Of a stretch of 64,000 bases of DNA, positions 16,655 to 27,376 are shown piece by piece. Each line of letters begins with the position of its first letter. Position 1 is the first letter of the stretch. A model generated the notes under the pieces. That model did no database searches and was not told the origin of the DNA. It saw only the letters and a list, made by a program, of their open reading frames with translations. The stretch is taken from positions 631,420 through 695,419 of the forward strand of contig NZ_LIVX01000002.1 of assembly GCF_001905665.1 (NCBI RefSeq). Reading direction: 5' to 3'. The translations under genes and the position numbers were made by a program. Source of the stretch: Streptomyces sp. CB02261 (GTDB taxonomy: Bacteria; Actinomycetota; Actinomycetes; Streptomycetales; Streptomycetaceae).

Positions 16655-19099
16655 TCAGTCCTTGGGGCTGAACGTCGCGAACGCCGTCTCCCGCAGCGTC
16701 CGGCACTCCGCGGCGTTCCACTCCTCCGCCTTGCAGCTGATCATGATGGAGTAGCCGTGCTTGGCGTCCACCTTGAAGCCGCGGTTGAGCACATGGACGC
16801 GCATGCCCTGCTGGACGCGCTCGAACTCCCAGTCGGCGACGGTGGGGTAGCCCTTGTAGGAGACCGTCCTGATGCCGACGTGCTTGTAGCCCTTGCTGGT
16901 GGCGGCGACTCCTATTTTGGCCAGCTCCCAGGCGGTCGCGGCGTCGTCCTTCGGGCTGGCGTTGAAGTCGACCTGGACCCGCGGGAAGCCTCCGCTCTCG
17001 CTGAAGATCCCGCCACCGCTGTAACCCGGTATCGGGCGGACCTCGAAGGTCGACGGCATCGCCATGGAGAAGTGAAACCGCGTGTTGGTGACGAGGCTGT
17101 AGCCCGCGGGCAGCTGCGCACCCGCGTCGCCGCCGGGCTTGCCGGACGGCGTGACGCCGTTGCCGTTCGACCCGCCGGTGGACGTGGAACCGCCGTCGGC
17201 ACCCGTGGATCCCGTGGTGCCGGTGTCACCGGGCTGCGCGCCGCCCTGCTGGCCGGGGCCGCCGGGCGTCTGGCCCTTGCCGCCGTCGGAACCGCCGGAA
17301 CCGTCCGCGCCGCCGGAACCGTCTCCGCCGGCCGTGGCACCGGCCGAGGCCGTGGTGCCGCCGGTCTCCTTGCCCTGGTTGTTCTCGTCCCCGCCACCGC
17401 TGAGGGAGACCGCGAAGATCGTCCCGAGCAGGGCGAGCACCACGACGGCGGCGATGATCACCAGCGTGCGGCGGGGGACCACGTCGGTGAGCGGCGCGCG
17501 GGCGGTGGCCGGCCGGCCGCCGTCCCGTCGCGCGGCGGCGCCCGTACTCGTGGGCCCGCCGACGGTGCTCGCGTGCGACTGCGCACCCGTCTTCGGATCG
17601 GCCTTCACGGTGGCCGCCGCGTTGCGCACCGACTTCAGGGCGCCCCGCATCCGATCGGCGGCCGCGTCGGGCGCGTCGCCCTGGGCCGCGGCCGGGACCG
17701 CCGGCGTCCGCTCGGGGCGCGGCGGCAGCGGGACGACCATGGTGGCCTCGGGGGAGACGGCCGGCGCCGTCTCGGGCGCGTCGAGCACGGCCCGCAGCAG
17801 GACGCGCGCGCCGGCGTCGTCGAGCCGCTGGGCCGGGTCCTTGGCGAGGAGGCCGTAGATGACCTTCTCCAGCTCGGGCCCGGCGTTCTTCGGCGGGTCG
17901 ACCGACTCGGTCATCACCGCCGTGAGGGTGGCGATGGCGGAGCCCTTGTCGTACGGGGGGCTGCCCTCGACCGCCGCGTACAGCAGCCCGCCGAGCGACC
18001 ACATGTCGGCGGCGGGGCCGGGCTTGTGGCCGCGGGCGCGCTCCGGCGAGATGTACGAGGGGGCGCCGACGAGCATGCCGGTGGAGGTGATCGAGGGGTC
18101 GCCCTCCACCTGGGCGATGCCGAAGTCGGTGAGGACGACCCGGCCGTCCTCGGCGATCAGCACGTTGGACGGCTTCACGTCGCGGTGCAGGATGCCCTCG
18201 CGGTGTGCCGACCGCAGGACGTCGAGGATGGCGAGGCCGACCTCGGCGGCGCGCCGGGGGGTGAGCGTGCCGTCCTCGCGCACGGCGTCGGCGAGGGACT
18301 TGCCCTCGATGAGCTCCATGACGATCCACGGGCGGTCGTCCTCGTCGACGACGTCGTACACGGTCACGGCGCCGTTGTTGCGGATCCGGGCGATGGCCTT
18401 CGCCTCGCGCAGGGTCCGGGTGATGAGGCGTCGCTTCTCGTCCTCGTCGATGCTGGTGGGGAAGCGGAGCTCCTTGACGGCGACGGTACGGCCGAGGGTC
18501 TCGTCGACCGCGCGCCACACGGTGCCCATGCCGCCACGGCCGAGGACCACGCCGAGCCGGTAACGGCCCGCGAGCAGGCGGCCCTCTCCGGACGGGGCCT
18601 TGCGCAGCCGGTCGCCGCCGGCGCCGCGCGCGGTGCCCGCCGGCCGGCGGCCGCTCTCGCCGTCACCGTCGCCCGCGCCGAACCCGGCCCGTCCGGTCGA
18701 CGGCTCGGTCCCGCGCAGCCGACCGGCCGCACCGGCCTCCTGGCCCCGGCTCCCGCCCGGACCCGCCGCCCCGTCGGACGGCACGCCCTCGGAGCCCTTG
18801 ACGCCCTGAACGTCCCGGGGATCCCCGGAGGCCGGGGCATCCTGAACGTCCTTCACATCCCGAACGCCCGAACCCGCGGCCTCGGCGGCGTCCGCCGGGT
18901 CCCGCACGTCCTGCGCGTCGCCCGTGCCCGCCGGGGTGACGGGCGTGCCCGCACCCCCCTTGACCTGCGCGTCCTCCGTGTCCCGCGCCGGTTCACGCGC
19001 GGCCGGGATCGCTCCTCGTTCGCCGTCGGTCGCGGCCCCCGCGGCGGCGTCCCGCCCGGGGTCCTTCGCCGTGTCCCGCGACTGCTCCGCCTCCGACAT
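16655..19099 (-). CDS. transmembrane Ser/Thr protein kinase with long disordered N-terminus
   Basis: An 814-residue kinase. About 175 disordered Asp/Gly/Ala-rich residues precede the catalytic domain (about 178-440): GRGGMGTVWRA, VAVKELRFP (Lys near 207), HRDVKPSNVLI (near 303), LTDFGIAQVEG and SPERARG are all intact. A linker rich in Ala/Pro leads to the membrane helix (about 548-570, VVPRRTLVIIAAVVVLALLG), a Gly/Ser/Thr linker and an outside domain of about 150 residues with a Cys pair (SCKAEEWNAAEC). ATG 19099 has GAGGGG four to five bases upstream. It is the first gene of the three-kinase series. Confidence 0.9.
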   Translation of the reverse strand: MSEAEQSRDTAKDPGRDAAAGAATDGERGAIPAAREPARDTEDAQVKGGAGTPVTPAGTGDAQDVRDPADAAEAAGSGVRDVKDVQDAPASGDPRDVQGVKGSEGVPSDGAAGPGGSRGQEAGAAGRLRGTEPSTGRAGFGAGDGDGESGRRPAGTARGAGGDRLRKAPSGEGRLLAGRYRLGVVLGRGGMGTVWRAVDETLGRTVAVKELRFPTSIDEDEKRRLITRTLREAKAIARIRNNGAVTVYDVVDEDDRPWIVMELIEGKSLADAVREDGTLTPRRAAEVGLAILDVLRSAHREGILHRDVKPSNVLIAEDGRVVLTDFGIAQVEGDPSITSTGMLVGAPSYISPERARGHKPGPAADMWSLGGLLYAAVEGSPPYDKGSAIATLTAVMTESVDPPKNAGPELEKVIYGLLAKDPAQRLDDAGARVLLRAVLDAPETAPAVSPEATMVVPLPPRPERTPAVPAAAQGDAPDAAADRMRGALKSVRNAAATVKADPKTGAQSHASTVGGPTSTGAAARRDGGRPATARAPLTDVVPRRTLVIIAAVVVLALLGTIFAVSLSGGGDENNQGKETGGTTASAGATAGGDGSGGADGSGGSDGGKGQTPGGPGQQGGAQPGDTGTTGSTGADGGSTSTGGSNGNGVTPSGKPGGDAGAQLPAGYSLVTNTRFHFSMAMPSTFEVRPIPGYSGGGIFSESGGFPRVQVDFNASPKDDAATAWELAKIGVAATSKGYKHVGIRTVSYKGYPTVADWEFERVQQGMRVHVLNRGFKVDAKHGYSIMISCKAEEWNAAECRTLRETAFATFSPKD

Positions 19100-19288
19100 G
19101 CGTCCCCTCTGCGATCCCTGATCTTCGCCGCGTCTGCCGCTTCCCGCGCGATGCGGTAACCCGCCCTGGAAGAGAGGCCATTGTCCCTCACCTCGGGACG
19201 GGTGGCGTCCCCGGGTCCGTACTCCGGGATGACGACGTCCCCGCACACCCCCCAGGTTCCCACCGGACAGGGGTGCCTCGACGTCCTG

Positions 19289-20995
19289 TCAGATCGGCAC
19301 GATGTCCGGCGCGCCGAGCCGGGCGGCGTCCGCCGTCTGGTCGTCGGGCTGCCGCTGCGACTCCCGCTCCGCCTCGACCCGCTTCTCGTAGTGCTCGACC
19401 TCCTTCTCGATCTGGTGCTCCTCCCAGCCGAGGACCGGCGCCATGAGCTCCGCGCACTCGCGCGCGCTGAGCGTGCCCCGGTCGAAGGTCTCGATGGAGA
19501 TCCTGGTCCGCCGGGTCAGGACGTCGTCGAGGTGGCGCGCGCCCTCGTGCGAGGCGGCGTAGACGATCTCGGCGCGCAGGTAGTCGTCGGCGGCGGCGAG
19601 CGGCCGGCCGAGTGCCGGGTCCCGGGCGATGAGGTCGAGGATCTCCTCCGTCAGGGAGCCGTAGCGGTTGAGGAGATGCTCGACCCTGACGACGTGGAGC
19701 CCGGTCCGCGCGGCGATCCTGGCCCGCGCGTTCCACAGGGCCCGGTACCCCTCGGCGCCGATGAGGGGGGTGTCCTCGGTGACGCAGGGGGCGACGCGCT
19801 GGTCGAGGGCGTGCACCGCCTCGTCGACGGCGTCCTTGGCCATGACGCGGTACGTCGTGTACTTGCCGCCGGCCACCACGACGAGGCCGGGGACCGGGTG
19901 GGCGACGGTGTGCTCGCGCGAGAGCTTGCTCGTGGCGTCCGACTCGCCGGCGAGCAGGGGCCGCAGGCCGGCGTAGACGCCCTCGACGTCGTCGCGGGTC
20001 AGCGGGGTGCCGAGCACCGTGTTCACATGCTCCAGGAGGTAGTCGATGTCGGCGCTGGACGCGGCCGGGTGGGCCTTGTCGAGGTCCCACTCGGTGTCGG
20101 TGGTGCCGACGATCCAGTGCCGCCCCCACGGGATCACGAAGAGCACGGACTTCTCGGTGCGCAGGATCAGTCCGGTGGTGGAGTGGATGCGGTCCTTGGG
20201 GACGACGAGGTGGATGCCCTTGGAGGCGCGGACGTGGAACTGGCCGCGCTCCCCGATGAGGGCCTGGGTGTCGTCGGTCCACACACCCGTGGCGTTGACG
20301 ATCTGCCGGGCGCGGATCTCGTACGCGACGCCGGCCTCGACGTCCTGGACGCGGGCGCCGACGACCCGCTCCCCCTCGCGCAGGAAGCCGACGACGCGGG
20401 CCCTGCTCGCGGCCATGGCGCCGTAGGAGGCGGCGGTGCGGACCAGGGTGGTGACGAAGCGGGCGTCGTCCATCTGGGCGTCGTAGTACTGGAGGGCGCC
20501 GACCAGCGCGTCCTTCCTGAGGCAGGGGGCGACCCGCAGGGCGCGGCGCCGGGAGAGGTGCCGGTGGACGGGGAGGCCGCGGCCGTGGCCCGAGGAGAAG
20601 GACATGGCGTCGTACAGGGCGACGCCGGAGCCCGCGTAGAACCGCTCCCAGCCCTTGTGCTGGAGCGGGTAGAGGAACGGGACCGGCTTCACCAGGTGGG
20701 GTGCGAGCCGCTCCAGGAGCAGGCCGCGCTCCTTGAGTGCCTCTCTGACCAGGGCGAAGTCCAGCATCTCCAGGTAGCGCAGGCCGCCGTGGATGAGCTT
20801 GCTCGACCGGCTGGAGGTGCCGGAGGCCCAGTCGCGCGCCTCCACGATGCCGGTGGAGAGGCCTCTCGTGACGGCGTCGAGTGCCGTCCCGGCGCCGACC
20901 ACTCCGGCGCCGACGACCAGCACGTCCAGCTCGCGCTCCGCCATGGCCGCGAGCGCTTCGGTGCGCTCGGCGGGTCCCAGTGTCGCTGTCCTCAC
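19289..20995 (-). CDS. glpD: aerobic glycerol-3-phosphate dehydrogenase
   Basis: A 568-residue FAD-dependent enzyme oxidising sn-glycerol 3-phosphate to dihydroxyacetone phosphate at the membrane, feeding electrons to quinone. The FAD fold reads VLVVGAGVVGAGTALDA; SGTSSRSSKLIHGGLRYLE is the GlpD/GlpO signature, and GRHWIVGTTDTEWD and GGKYTTYRVMA follow. The C-terminal GlpO-type domain ends near EEHQIEKEVEHYEKRV. GTG 20995 is preceded by GGGAGG about eight bases upstream. No glpF or glpK lies nearby, so it is expressed separately from glycerol uptake genes. Confidence 0.93.
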   Translation of the reverse strand: MRTATLGPAERTEALAAMAERELDVLVVGAGVVGAGTALDAVTRGLSTGIVEARDWASGTSSRSSKLIHGGLRYLEMLDFALVREALKERGLLLERLAPHLVKPVPFLYPLQHKGWERFYAGSGVALYDAMSFSSGHGRGLPVHRHLSRRRALRVAPCLRKDALVGALQYYDAQMDDARFVTTLVRTAASYGAMAASRARVVGFLREGERVVGARVQDVEAGVAYEIRARQIVNATGVWTDDTQALIGERGQFHVRASKGIHLVVPKDRIHSTTGLILRTEKSVLFVIPWGRHWIVGTTDTEWDLDKAHPAASSADIDYLLEHVNTVLGTPLTRDDVEGVYAGLRPLLAGESDATSKLSREHTVAHPVPGLVVVAGGKYTTYRVMAKDAVDEAVHALDQRVAPCVTEDTPLIGAEGYRALWNARARIAARTGLHVVRVEHLLNRYGSLTEEILDLIARDPALGRPLAAADDYLRAEIVYAASHEGARHLDDVLTRRTRISIETFDRGTLSARECAELMAPVLGWEEHQIEKEVEHYEKRVEAERESQRQPDDQTADAARLGAPDIVPI

Positions 20996-21295
20996 GGCTG
21001 CTGCCTCCCGTCGTCCCCCGTCTGTCCCGCACACGCCGTACGCACGAGAGCCGTGCGCACACGTGCCGCGAACCGGGCCCGTGTGGTCCGGCTCACAGCT
21101 CGATTCTGTCCCGCCCCCGCGACTTCAGCCACCGCCTCCCCACCGACCTGTGGATAACACTCGGCGACCTGCGACCCCGCAATGCCACATATCGGTCATA
21201 TTTACGCCTAGTCTGACATTGCGCTCGACCCGTTCTGTCCACCGGGCTTGCGCCTCGCGTCCCCTCCGGCTACTGGGAAGGACGGCCCACCCCCC
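20996..21295. other. 300-base divergent intergenic region
   Basis: It separates glpD from the nucleotide-sugar dehydrogenase homologue and must hold both promoters. A TAGTCT hexamer at 21209-21214 (plus strand) lies in an AT-richer patch around 21188-21220 and could be a -10 for the rightward gene, giving a leader of about 75 bases. No clear glpD promoter or operator was recognised. Confidence 0.4.
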
Positions 21296-22537
21296 ATGCC
21301 CGCTGATCTCGCCGTCATCGGCCTCGGCCACCACGGACTCCCCCTCGCCCAGGCCGCCGCCGTCGCTGGCATCGACACCATCGGCTACGACACCGACCCC
21401 CGCTCCGCCGCCGAACTCGCCGCCGGCCGCTCCCCCGTCGACGGCTCGCTCACCGTCCCCGAGATCCGCCGGCTGCTCTCGGGCGGCTTCCGGCCGACCG
21501 CCGACCCCGCCGAACTCGGCCGGGTCCGCACCGCCGTCCTCTGCCCGCCTACCCCCCTCGGCCCCGACCGCTCGCTCGACCTCACCGCCGTCACCGACTC
21601 CGCGCGCGTGCTCGCCGCGCGGCTGCGCCCCCACACCACCGTCCTCCTCGAATCGCCGGTCCCGCCGGGCACCACCGAGGGCCTGCTCCGCGACCTCCTC
21701 GAAACGGGCTCGGGCCTCCGCGCCGGCCGCGACTTCCACCTCGCGTACTCCCCCGGCCGCCTCGACCCCGGCAGCCGTACCCACGGCTTCGCCGGCACGC
21801 CCAAGGTCATCGGCGGCCTCACCCCGGCCTGCACGGAATCCGCCGCCGCGTTCTACGGCCGACTCACGGACAAGGTGGTACGCGCGCGTGGCCCCCGCGA
21901 GGCGGAGACGGTCAAGCTCCTGGAGACCAACTTCCGGCACGTCAACATCGCCCTGGTCAACGAGATGGCGGTCCTCTGCCACGAGCTCGGCGTCGACCTG
22001 TGGGACGTCATCCGCTGCGCCGAGACCAAGCCCTTCGGCTTCCAGGCCTTCCGCCCCGGCCCGGGCGTCGGCGGCCACGGCGCCCCCGTCGACACCGTCG
22101 GCGCCCACCGGCCGCTCCGCCTCGTCGAACTCGCGGGCCAGGTCAACGAGCGCATGCCGCGGTACGTCGTCCAGCGCGCCGCGACGCTCCTCAACGAGCA
22201 CGGCAAGTCGGCCCGCGGCGCCCGGATCCTCCTCCTGGGCATCACCTACAAGCCGGACCTGCCCGACCGCCAGGGCTCACCCGCCGACGAGATCGCCCGC
22301 CGCCTCATGGACCTGGGCGCCGCCGTCAGCTACCACGACCCGCACGTCCCCGACTGGCGCGTCCGCGACCTCCCCGTCCCCCGCGCCGACTCCCTCTACG
22401 AGGCCGCCGCCCACGCCGACCTGACGGTCCTGCTCCAGCACCACCGCACCTACGACCTCCAGGGCCTCTCGGTCAAGGCCCAGCTCCTCCTCGACACCCG
22501 CGGGGCCACCCCGGCGGGCGCGGCCCATCGCCTCTGA
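21296..22537 (+). CDS. nucleotide-sugar dehydrogenase homologue lacking the catalytic Cys
   Basis: A 413-residue protein of the UDP-glucose/UDP-ManNAc dehydrogenase family. The N-terminal NAD-binding domain begins VIGLGHHGLPLAQAA, the linker helix reads ETVKLLETNFRHVNIALVNEM, and the C-terminal UDP-binding domain has ILLLGITYKPDLPD. In active enzymes the loop GPGVGGHC supplies the nucleophilic Cys; here it reads GPGVGGHGAPVDT (codon GGC), and the usual FYLSWK segment is replaced by GAHRPLRL. The usual two-step oxidation to a uronic acid is therefore unlikely. No glycosyltransferase genes flank it. It may be a pseudoenzyme or catalyse a different reaction. Confidence 0.85.
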   Translation: MPADLAVIGLGHHGLPLAQAAAVAGIDTIGYDTDPRSAAELAAGRSPVDGSLTVPEIRRLLSGGFRPTADPAELGRVRTAVLCPPTPLGPDRSLDLTAVTDSARVLAARLRPHTTVLLESPVPPGTTEGLLRDLLETGSGLRAGRDFHLAYSPGRLDPGSRTHGFAGTPKVIGGLTPACTESAAAFYGRLTDKVVRARGPREAETVKLLETNFRHVNIALVNEMAVLCHELGVDLWDVIRCAETKPFGFQAFRPGPGVGGHGAPVDTVGAHRPLRLVELAGQVNERMPRYVVQRAATLLNEHGKSARGARILLLGITYKPDLPDRQGSPADEIARRLMDLGAAVSYHDPHVPDWRVRDLPVPRADSLYEAAAHADLTVLLQHHRTYDLQGLSVKAQLLLDTRGATPAGAAHRL

Positions 22538-22559
22538 CCAGGCCCGCCGAGCACGCGAA

Positions 22560-22591
22560 GGGGCCCCGCACCACGATCGGTGCGGGGCCCC
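22560..22591. terminator. bidirectional hairpin between convergent genes
   Basis: GGGCCCCGCACC (22561-22572) and GGTGCGGGGCCC (22579-22590) form a perfect 12-pair stem, one more pair flanking, loop ACGATC. It sits between the sugar dehydrogenase homologue and the guaB paralogue. Confidence 0.8.
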
Positions 22592-22610
22592 TCGGCGAAC
22601 GGAGCGGGTG

Positions 22611-23735
22611 TCAGCGCTTGTGCTGGGCGTCCGCGACCGTGACCTCGACGCGCTGAAACTCCTTGAGCTCGCTGTAGCCCGTCGTGGCCATCGCGCGGCG
22701 CAGGGCGCCGAAGAAGTTCATCGAGCCGTCCGGGGTGTGCGAAGGACCGGCGAGGATCTCCTCGGTGGTGCCGACGATGCCCAGGTCGACCAGCTTGCCG
22801 CGCGGCACGTCCTCGTGGACGGCCTCCATGCCCCAGTGGTGGCCCTTGCCGGGCGCGTCCGTGGCACGGGCCAGCGGGGAGCCGATCATGACCGAGTCGG
22901 CGCCGCAGGCGATCGCCTTCGGCAGGTCGCCGGACCAGCCGACCCCGCCGTCGGCGATGACGTGCACGTACCGGCCGCCGGACTCGTCCATGTAGTCGCG
23001 GCGGGCCGCAGCCACGTCGGCGACCGCGGTCGCCATCGGGACCTGGATGCCCAGCACGTTGCGCGTGGTGTGCGCCGCGCCGCCGCCGAAGCCGACGAGG
23101 ACACCCGCGGCGCCGGTGCGCATCAGGTGCAGGGCCGCGGTGTACGTGGCGCAGCCGCCGACGATGACCGGGACGTCGAGCTCGTAGATGAACTGCTTCA
23201 GGTTCAGCGGCTCGGACGCGCCCGAGACGTGCTCGGCGGAGACCGTCGTGCCGCGGATGACGAAGATGTCCACGCCGGCGTCGACGACGGCCTTCGAGAA
23301 CTGCGCGGTGCGCTGCGGCGAGAGCGCGGCGGCGGTGACGACACCGGAGTCACGCACCTCCTTGATGCGCTGCCCGATCAGCTCTTCCTTGATCGGGGCC
23401 GCGTAGATCTCCTGCAGACGGCGGGTCGCGGTCGCCTCGTCCATCTCGGCGATCTCGTCGAGCAGCGGCTGCGGGTCCTCGTACCGGGTCCAGAGGCCCT
23501 CCAGGTTGAGGACGCCGAGGCCGCCCAGCTCGCCGATGCGGATGGCGGTCTGCGGCGATACGACCGAGTCCATCGGCGCGGCCAGGAACGGCAGCTCGAA
23601 CCGGTAGGCGTCGATCTGCCAGGCGATCGAGACCTCCTTCGGGTCCCGGGTGCGCCGGCTCGGGACGACGGCGATGTCGTCGAACGCGTACGCCCTGCGG
23701 CCGCGCTTGCCGCGCCCGATCTCGATCTCAGTCAC
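22611..23735 (-). CDS. GuaB3-type IMP dehydrogenase family protein
   Basis: A 374-residue TIM-barrel protein of the IMP-dehydrogenase-related family found beside guaB in actinobacteria. It starts with the family's AYAFDDIAVVPSRRTRDP and has the phosphate-binding ADGGVGWSGDLPKAIACGAD loop. It lacks CBS domains. The GPGSICTTR loop of true IMP dehydrogenase reads GFGGGAAHTTRN, so the catalytic Cys is absent, and the mobile Arg-Tyr flap is not seen. The reaction is not certain. It follows guaB by 106 bases on the same strand, pointing to a guanine-nucleotide role. Start GTG 23735 has GGGAAAGG upstream. Confidence 0.88.
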   Translation of the reverse strand: MTEIEIGRGKRGRRAYAFDDIAVVPSRRTRDPKEVSIAWQIDAYRFELPFLAAPMDSVVSPQTAIRIGELGGLGVLNLEGLWTRYEDPQPLLDEIAEMDEATATRRLQEIYAAPIKEELIGQRIKEVRDSGVVTAAALSPQRTAQFSKAVVDAGVDIFVIRGTTVSAEHVSGASEPLNLKQFIYELDVPVIVGGCATYTAALHLMRTGAAGVLVGFGGGAAHTTRNVLGIQVPMATAVADVAAARRDYMDESGGRYVHVIADGGVGWSGDLPKAIACGADSVMIGSPLARATDAPGKGHHWGMEAVHEDVPRGKLVDLGIVGTTEEILAGPSHTPDGSMNFFGALRRAMATTGYSELKEFQRVEVTVADAQHKR

Positions 23736-23841
23736 GATGTGTGGCCTTTCCCTCTACGTCTGCGCCTACCAGTATCCCCGACACACGCGCGGGGGGCGGC
23801 TCCGGCCACATGCCGGAACCGCCCCCACGCGTCGCGCTGTG

Positions 23842-25386
<1,545 letters not shown>

Positions 25387-25484
25387 CTAACGGGCCAAAG
25401 CGGTGTCTCATTCCACGATCAAGATCAGCGGGAAGCTTTGGACGTTCACACGTGTACGAAAGGGACGACGGGGCCTGCCGAGGC

Positions 25485-26177
25485 TTACTGCTCGGCCAGC
25501 GCCCTGAGGCGGCTGAGCGCGCGGTGCTGCGCGACCCGGACGGCCCCCGGGGACATGCCGAGCATCTGCCCGGTCTCCTCGGCGGTCAGTCCGACCGCGA
25601 CGCGGAGGACGAGCAGTTCGCGCTGGTTCTCCGGAAGGTTGGCGAGCAGCTTCTTGGCCCACTCGGCGTCGTCGCTGAGGAGCGCCCGCTCCTCGGGGCC
25701 GAGGGAGTCGTCGGGCCGCTCGGGCATCTCGTCGGAGGGCACGGCCGTGGACCCGGGGTGCCGCATGGCGGCCCGCTGGAGGTCGGCGACCTTGTGTCCC
25801 GCGATGGCGAAGACGAAGGCCTCGAAGGGCCTGCCCGTGTCCTTGTAGCGCGGCAGCGCCATCAGGACGGCGACGCAGACCTCCTGGGCCAGGTCCTCGA
25901 CGAAGTGCCGGGCGTCGCCCGGCAGCCGGTTGAGGCGGGTGCGGCAGTACCGCAGGGCGAGCGGGTGAACCCGCGCGAGCAGGTCGTGCGTGGCCTGCGC
26001 GTCGCCGTCGACCGCGCGGTGGACGAGCGCGCCGATCTCCCCGTGCCCGGAGGGCATGGGGGACACCGCGGTCTCGTCGTCGCGCATCGCTCCATGGTGC
26101 CCCGACGCTTCTGCGTTCGCGGCACCGCGTCCGTAGTTGTGCACCGAAGCGTTATGAGCAGGTGCGCCGGAACTCAT
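25485..26177 (-). CDS. shbA: ECF-like sigma factor, probably ShbA
   Basis: A 230-residue sigma-70 family protein. Region 2 reads [39 protein letters not shown] (in pieces: [28 protein letters not shown]) and region 4 [38 protein letters not shown]. Position between guaB and bldM matches shbA of other streptomycetes, whose product drives transcription of the principal sigma gene hrdB. The N-terminal 30-45 residues are disordered. ATG 26177 has GGGAGG nine bases upstream; ATG 26087 and ATG 26228 are alternatives. Symbol given by family and gene order. Confidence 0.85.
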   Translation of the reverse strand: MSSGAPAHNASVHNYGRGAANAEASGHHGAMRDDETAVSPMPSGHGEIGALVHRAVDGDAQATHDLLARVHPLALRYCRTRLNRLPGDARHFVEDLAQEVCVAVLMALPRYKDTGRPFEAFVFAIAGHKVADLQRAAMRHPGSTAVPSDEMPERPDDSLGPEERALLSDDAEWAKKLLANLPENQRELLVLRVAVGLTAEETGQMLGMSPGAVRVAQHRALSRLRALAEQ

Positions 26178-26330
26178 CTCCCGCGCCCTCCCCTCCCGCT
26201 CGATCGACTCGTCCCCGAGGAACTCCACATCTCAAGGATGCGGCATACGGCGGGGAAGTGACACAAGCCCACCCCGTCCACCCCACGACGGACGCGGACG
26301 AGGACGGGGGTGTGGCAGGTGACCTGCGGT

Positions 26331-26942
26331 TCAGCGGACCAGGCCCCAGCGGAACCCGAGGGCGACGGCGTGCGCCCGGTCCGAGGCGCCCAGCTTCTTG
26401 AAGAGGCGGCGGGCGTGCGTCTTGACCGTGTCCTCGGAGAGGAAGAGCTCGCGCCCGATCTCCGCGTTGGACCGTCCGTGGCTCATGCCTTCGAGGACCT
26501 GGATCTCGCGCGCGGTGAGGGTGGGCGCAGCGCCCATCTCGGCCGAACGGAGCCGTCGCGGGGCGAGCCGCCAGGTCGGGTCGGCCAGCGCCTGGGTGAC
26601 GGTGGCCCGCAGTTCGGCGCGCGAGGCGTCCTTGTGCAGATAGCCGCGGGCGCCGGCGGCGACCGCGAGGGCGACGCCGTCGAGGTCCTCGGCGACCGTG
26701 AGCATGATGATGCGGGCGCCGGGGTCCGCGGAGAGCAGCCGGCGGACGGTCTCCACGCCGCCGAGACCGGGCATGCGTACGTCCATCAGAATCAGGTCCG
26801 AGCGGTCCGCGCCCCAGCGGCGGAGGACTTCCTCGCCGTTGGCCGCGGTGGTCACGCGCTCGACGCCGGGCACGGTCGCGACCGCGCGGCGGAGCGCCTC
26901 TCGGGCAAGCGGGGAGTCGTCGCAGACGAGGACGGATGTCAT
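26331..26942 (-). CDS. bldM: BldM, orphan atypical response regulator
   Basis: A 203-residue NarL/FixJ-type regulator required for aerial mycelium formation. The receiver domain begins MTSVLVCDDSPLAREAL, with the usual phospho-acceptor position Asp54 in ILMDVRMPG; in other streptomycetes BldM works without phosphorylation, alone or paired with WhiI. The C-terminal LuxR-type helix-turn-helix reads LTAREIQVLEGMSHGRSNAEIG followed by LFLSEDTVKTHARRLFKKL. No kinase gene is adjacent. Upstream is a promoter matching the BldN sigma consensus, and whiD is divergent. Confidence 0.97.
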   Translation of the reverse strand: MTSVLVCDDSPLAREALRRAVATVPGVERVTTAANGEEVLRRWGADRSDLILMDVRMPGLGGVETVRRLLSADPGARIIMLTVAEDLDGVALAVAAGARGYLHKDASRAELRATVTQALADPTWRLAPRRLRSAEMGAAPTLTAREIQVLEGMSHGRSNAEIGRELFLSEDTVKTHARRLFKKLGASDRAHAVALGFRWGLVR

Positions 26943-27376
26943 GCGTGACCTCCGCGGCTCTCGCAGCTGTTGCGCGTCACCTTGAGCCTCCAGGGCTGTA
27001 CGTAATCGTCACCTGTGCGATTGACGCTCTCGGACACCTGCCCGATCGCTTGTTCCTTCAACCGCCTCCGCACACTCAACGACGGTCACTCGAAAGAGTT
27101 ACGGGTCGGACGGCAGCCTTCGGCACTCTACGTGAGGGGCCGCGTACGGAGGAGAGCGACGCGAGCCTTCTGTCCTTCATCGAGAGGTACTGCCCCATTT
27201 AGCGGCTTTTCTTCCCTTTTCGCAGTGTCTGTGGCTAGATTCGCAATGAGTCATATTTACATCTACTTAGACAGTAGGTGTACCGACCCGGACCCGCGGG
27301 AACACGAGGAACCCCCGGCATCAGCCATCCACCCGCCCACCTATCCGTTCGACACGGTTTCAAGGGGACTAGCGCA
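26943..27376. other. 434-base bldM-whiD divergent control region
   Basis: No gene here. It contains the BldN-type promoter of bldM (27076-27103) and, toward whiD, an unusually AT-rich segment (27200-27290). In it TAGATT (27236-27241) and TTTACA (near 27255) are possible promoter pieces for whiD, but no clear -35/-10 pair can be assigned. Confidence 0.6.
27076..27103 (-). promoter_or_regulatory. BldN-type promoter of bldM (p1)
   Basis: On the minus strand CGTAAC (27103-27098), 16 bases, CGTTGA (27081-27076). This equals the -35/-10 arrangement established for sigma BldN at bldMp1. Transcription would start near 27069, leaving a leader of about 125 bases before the bldM start. Confidence 0.85.
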
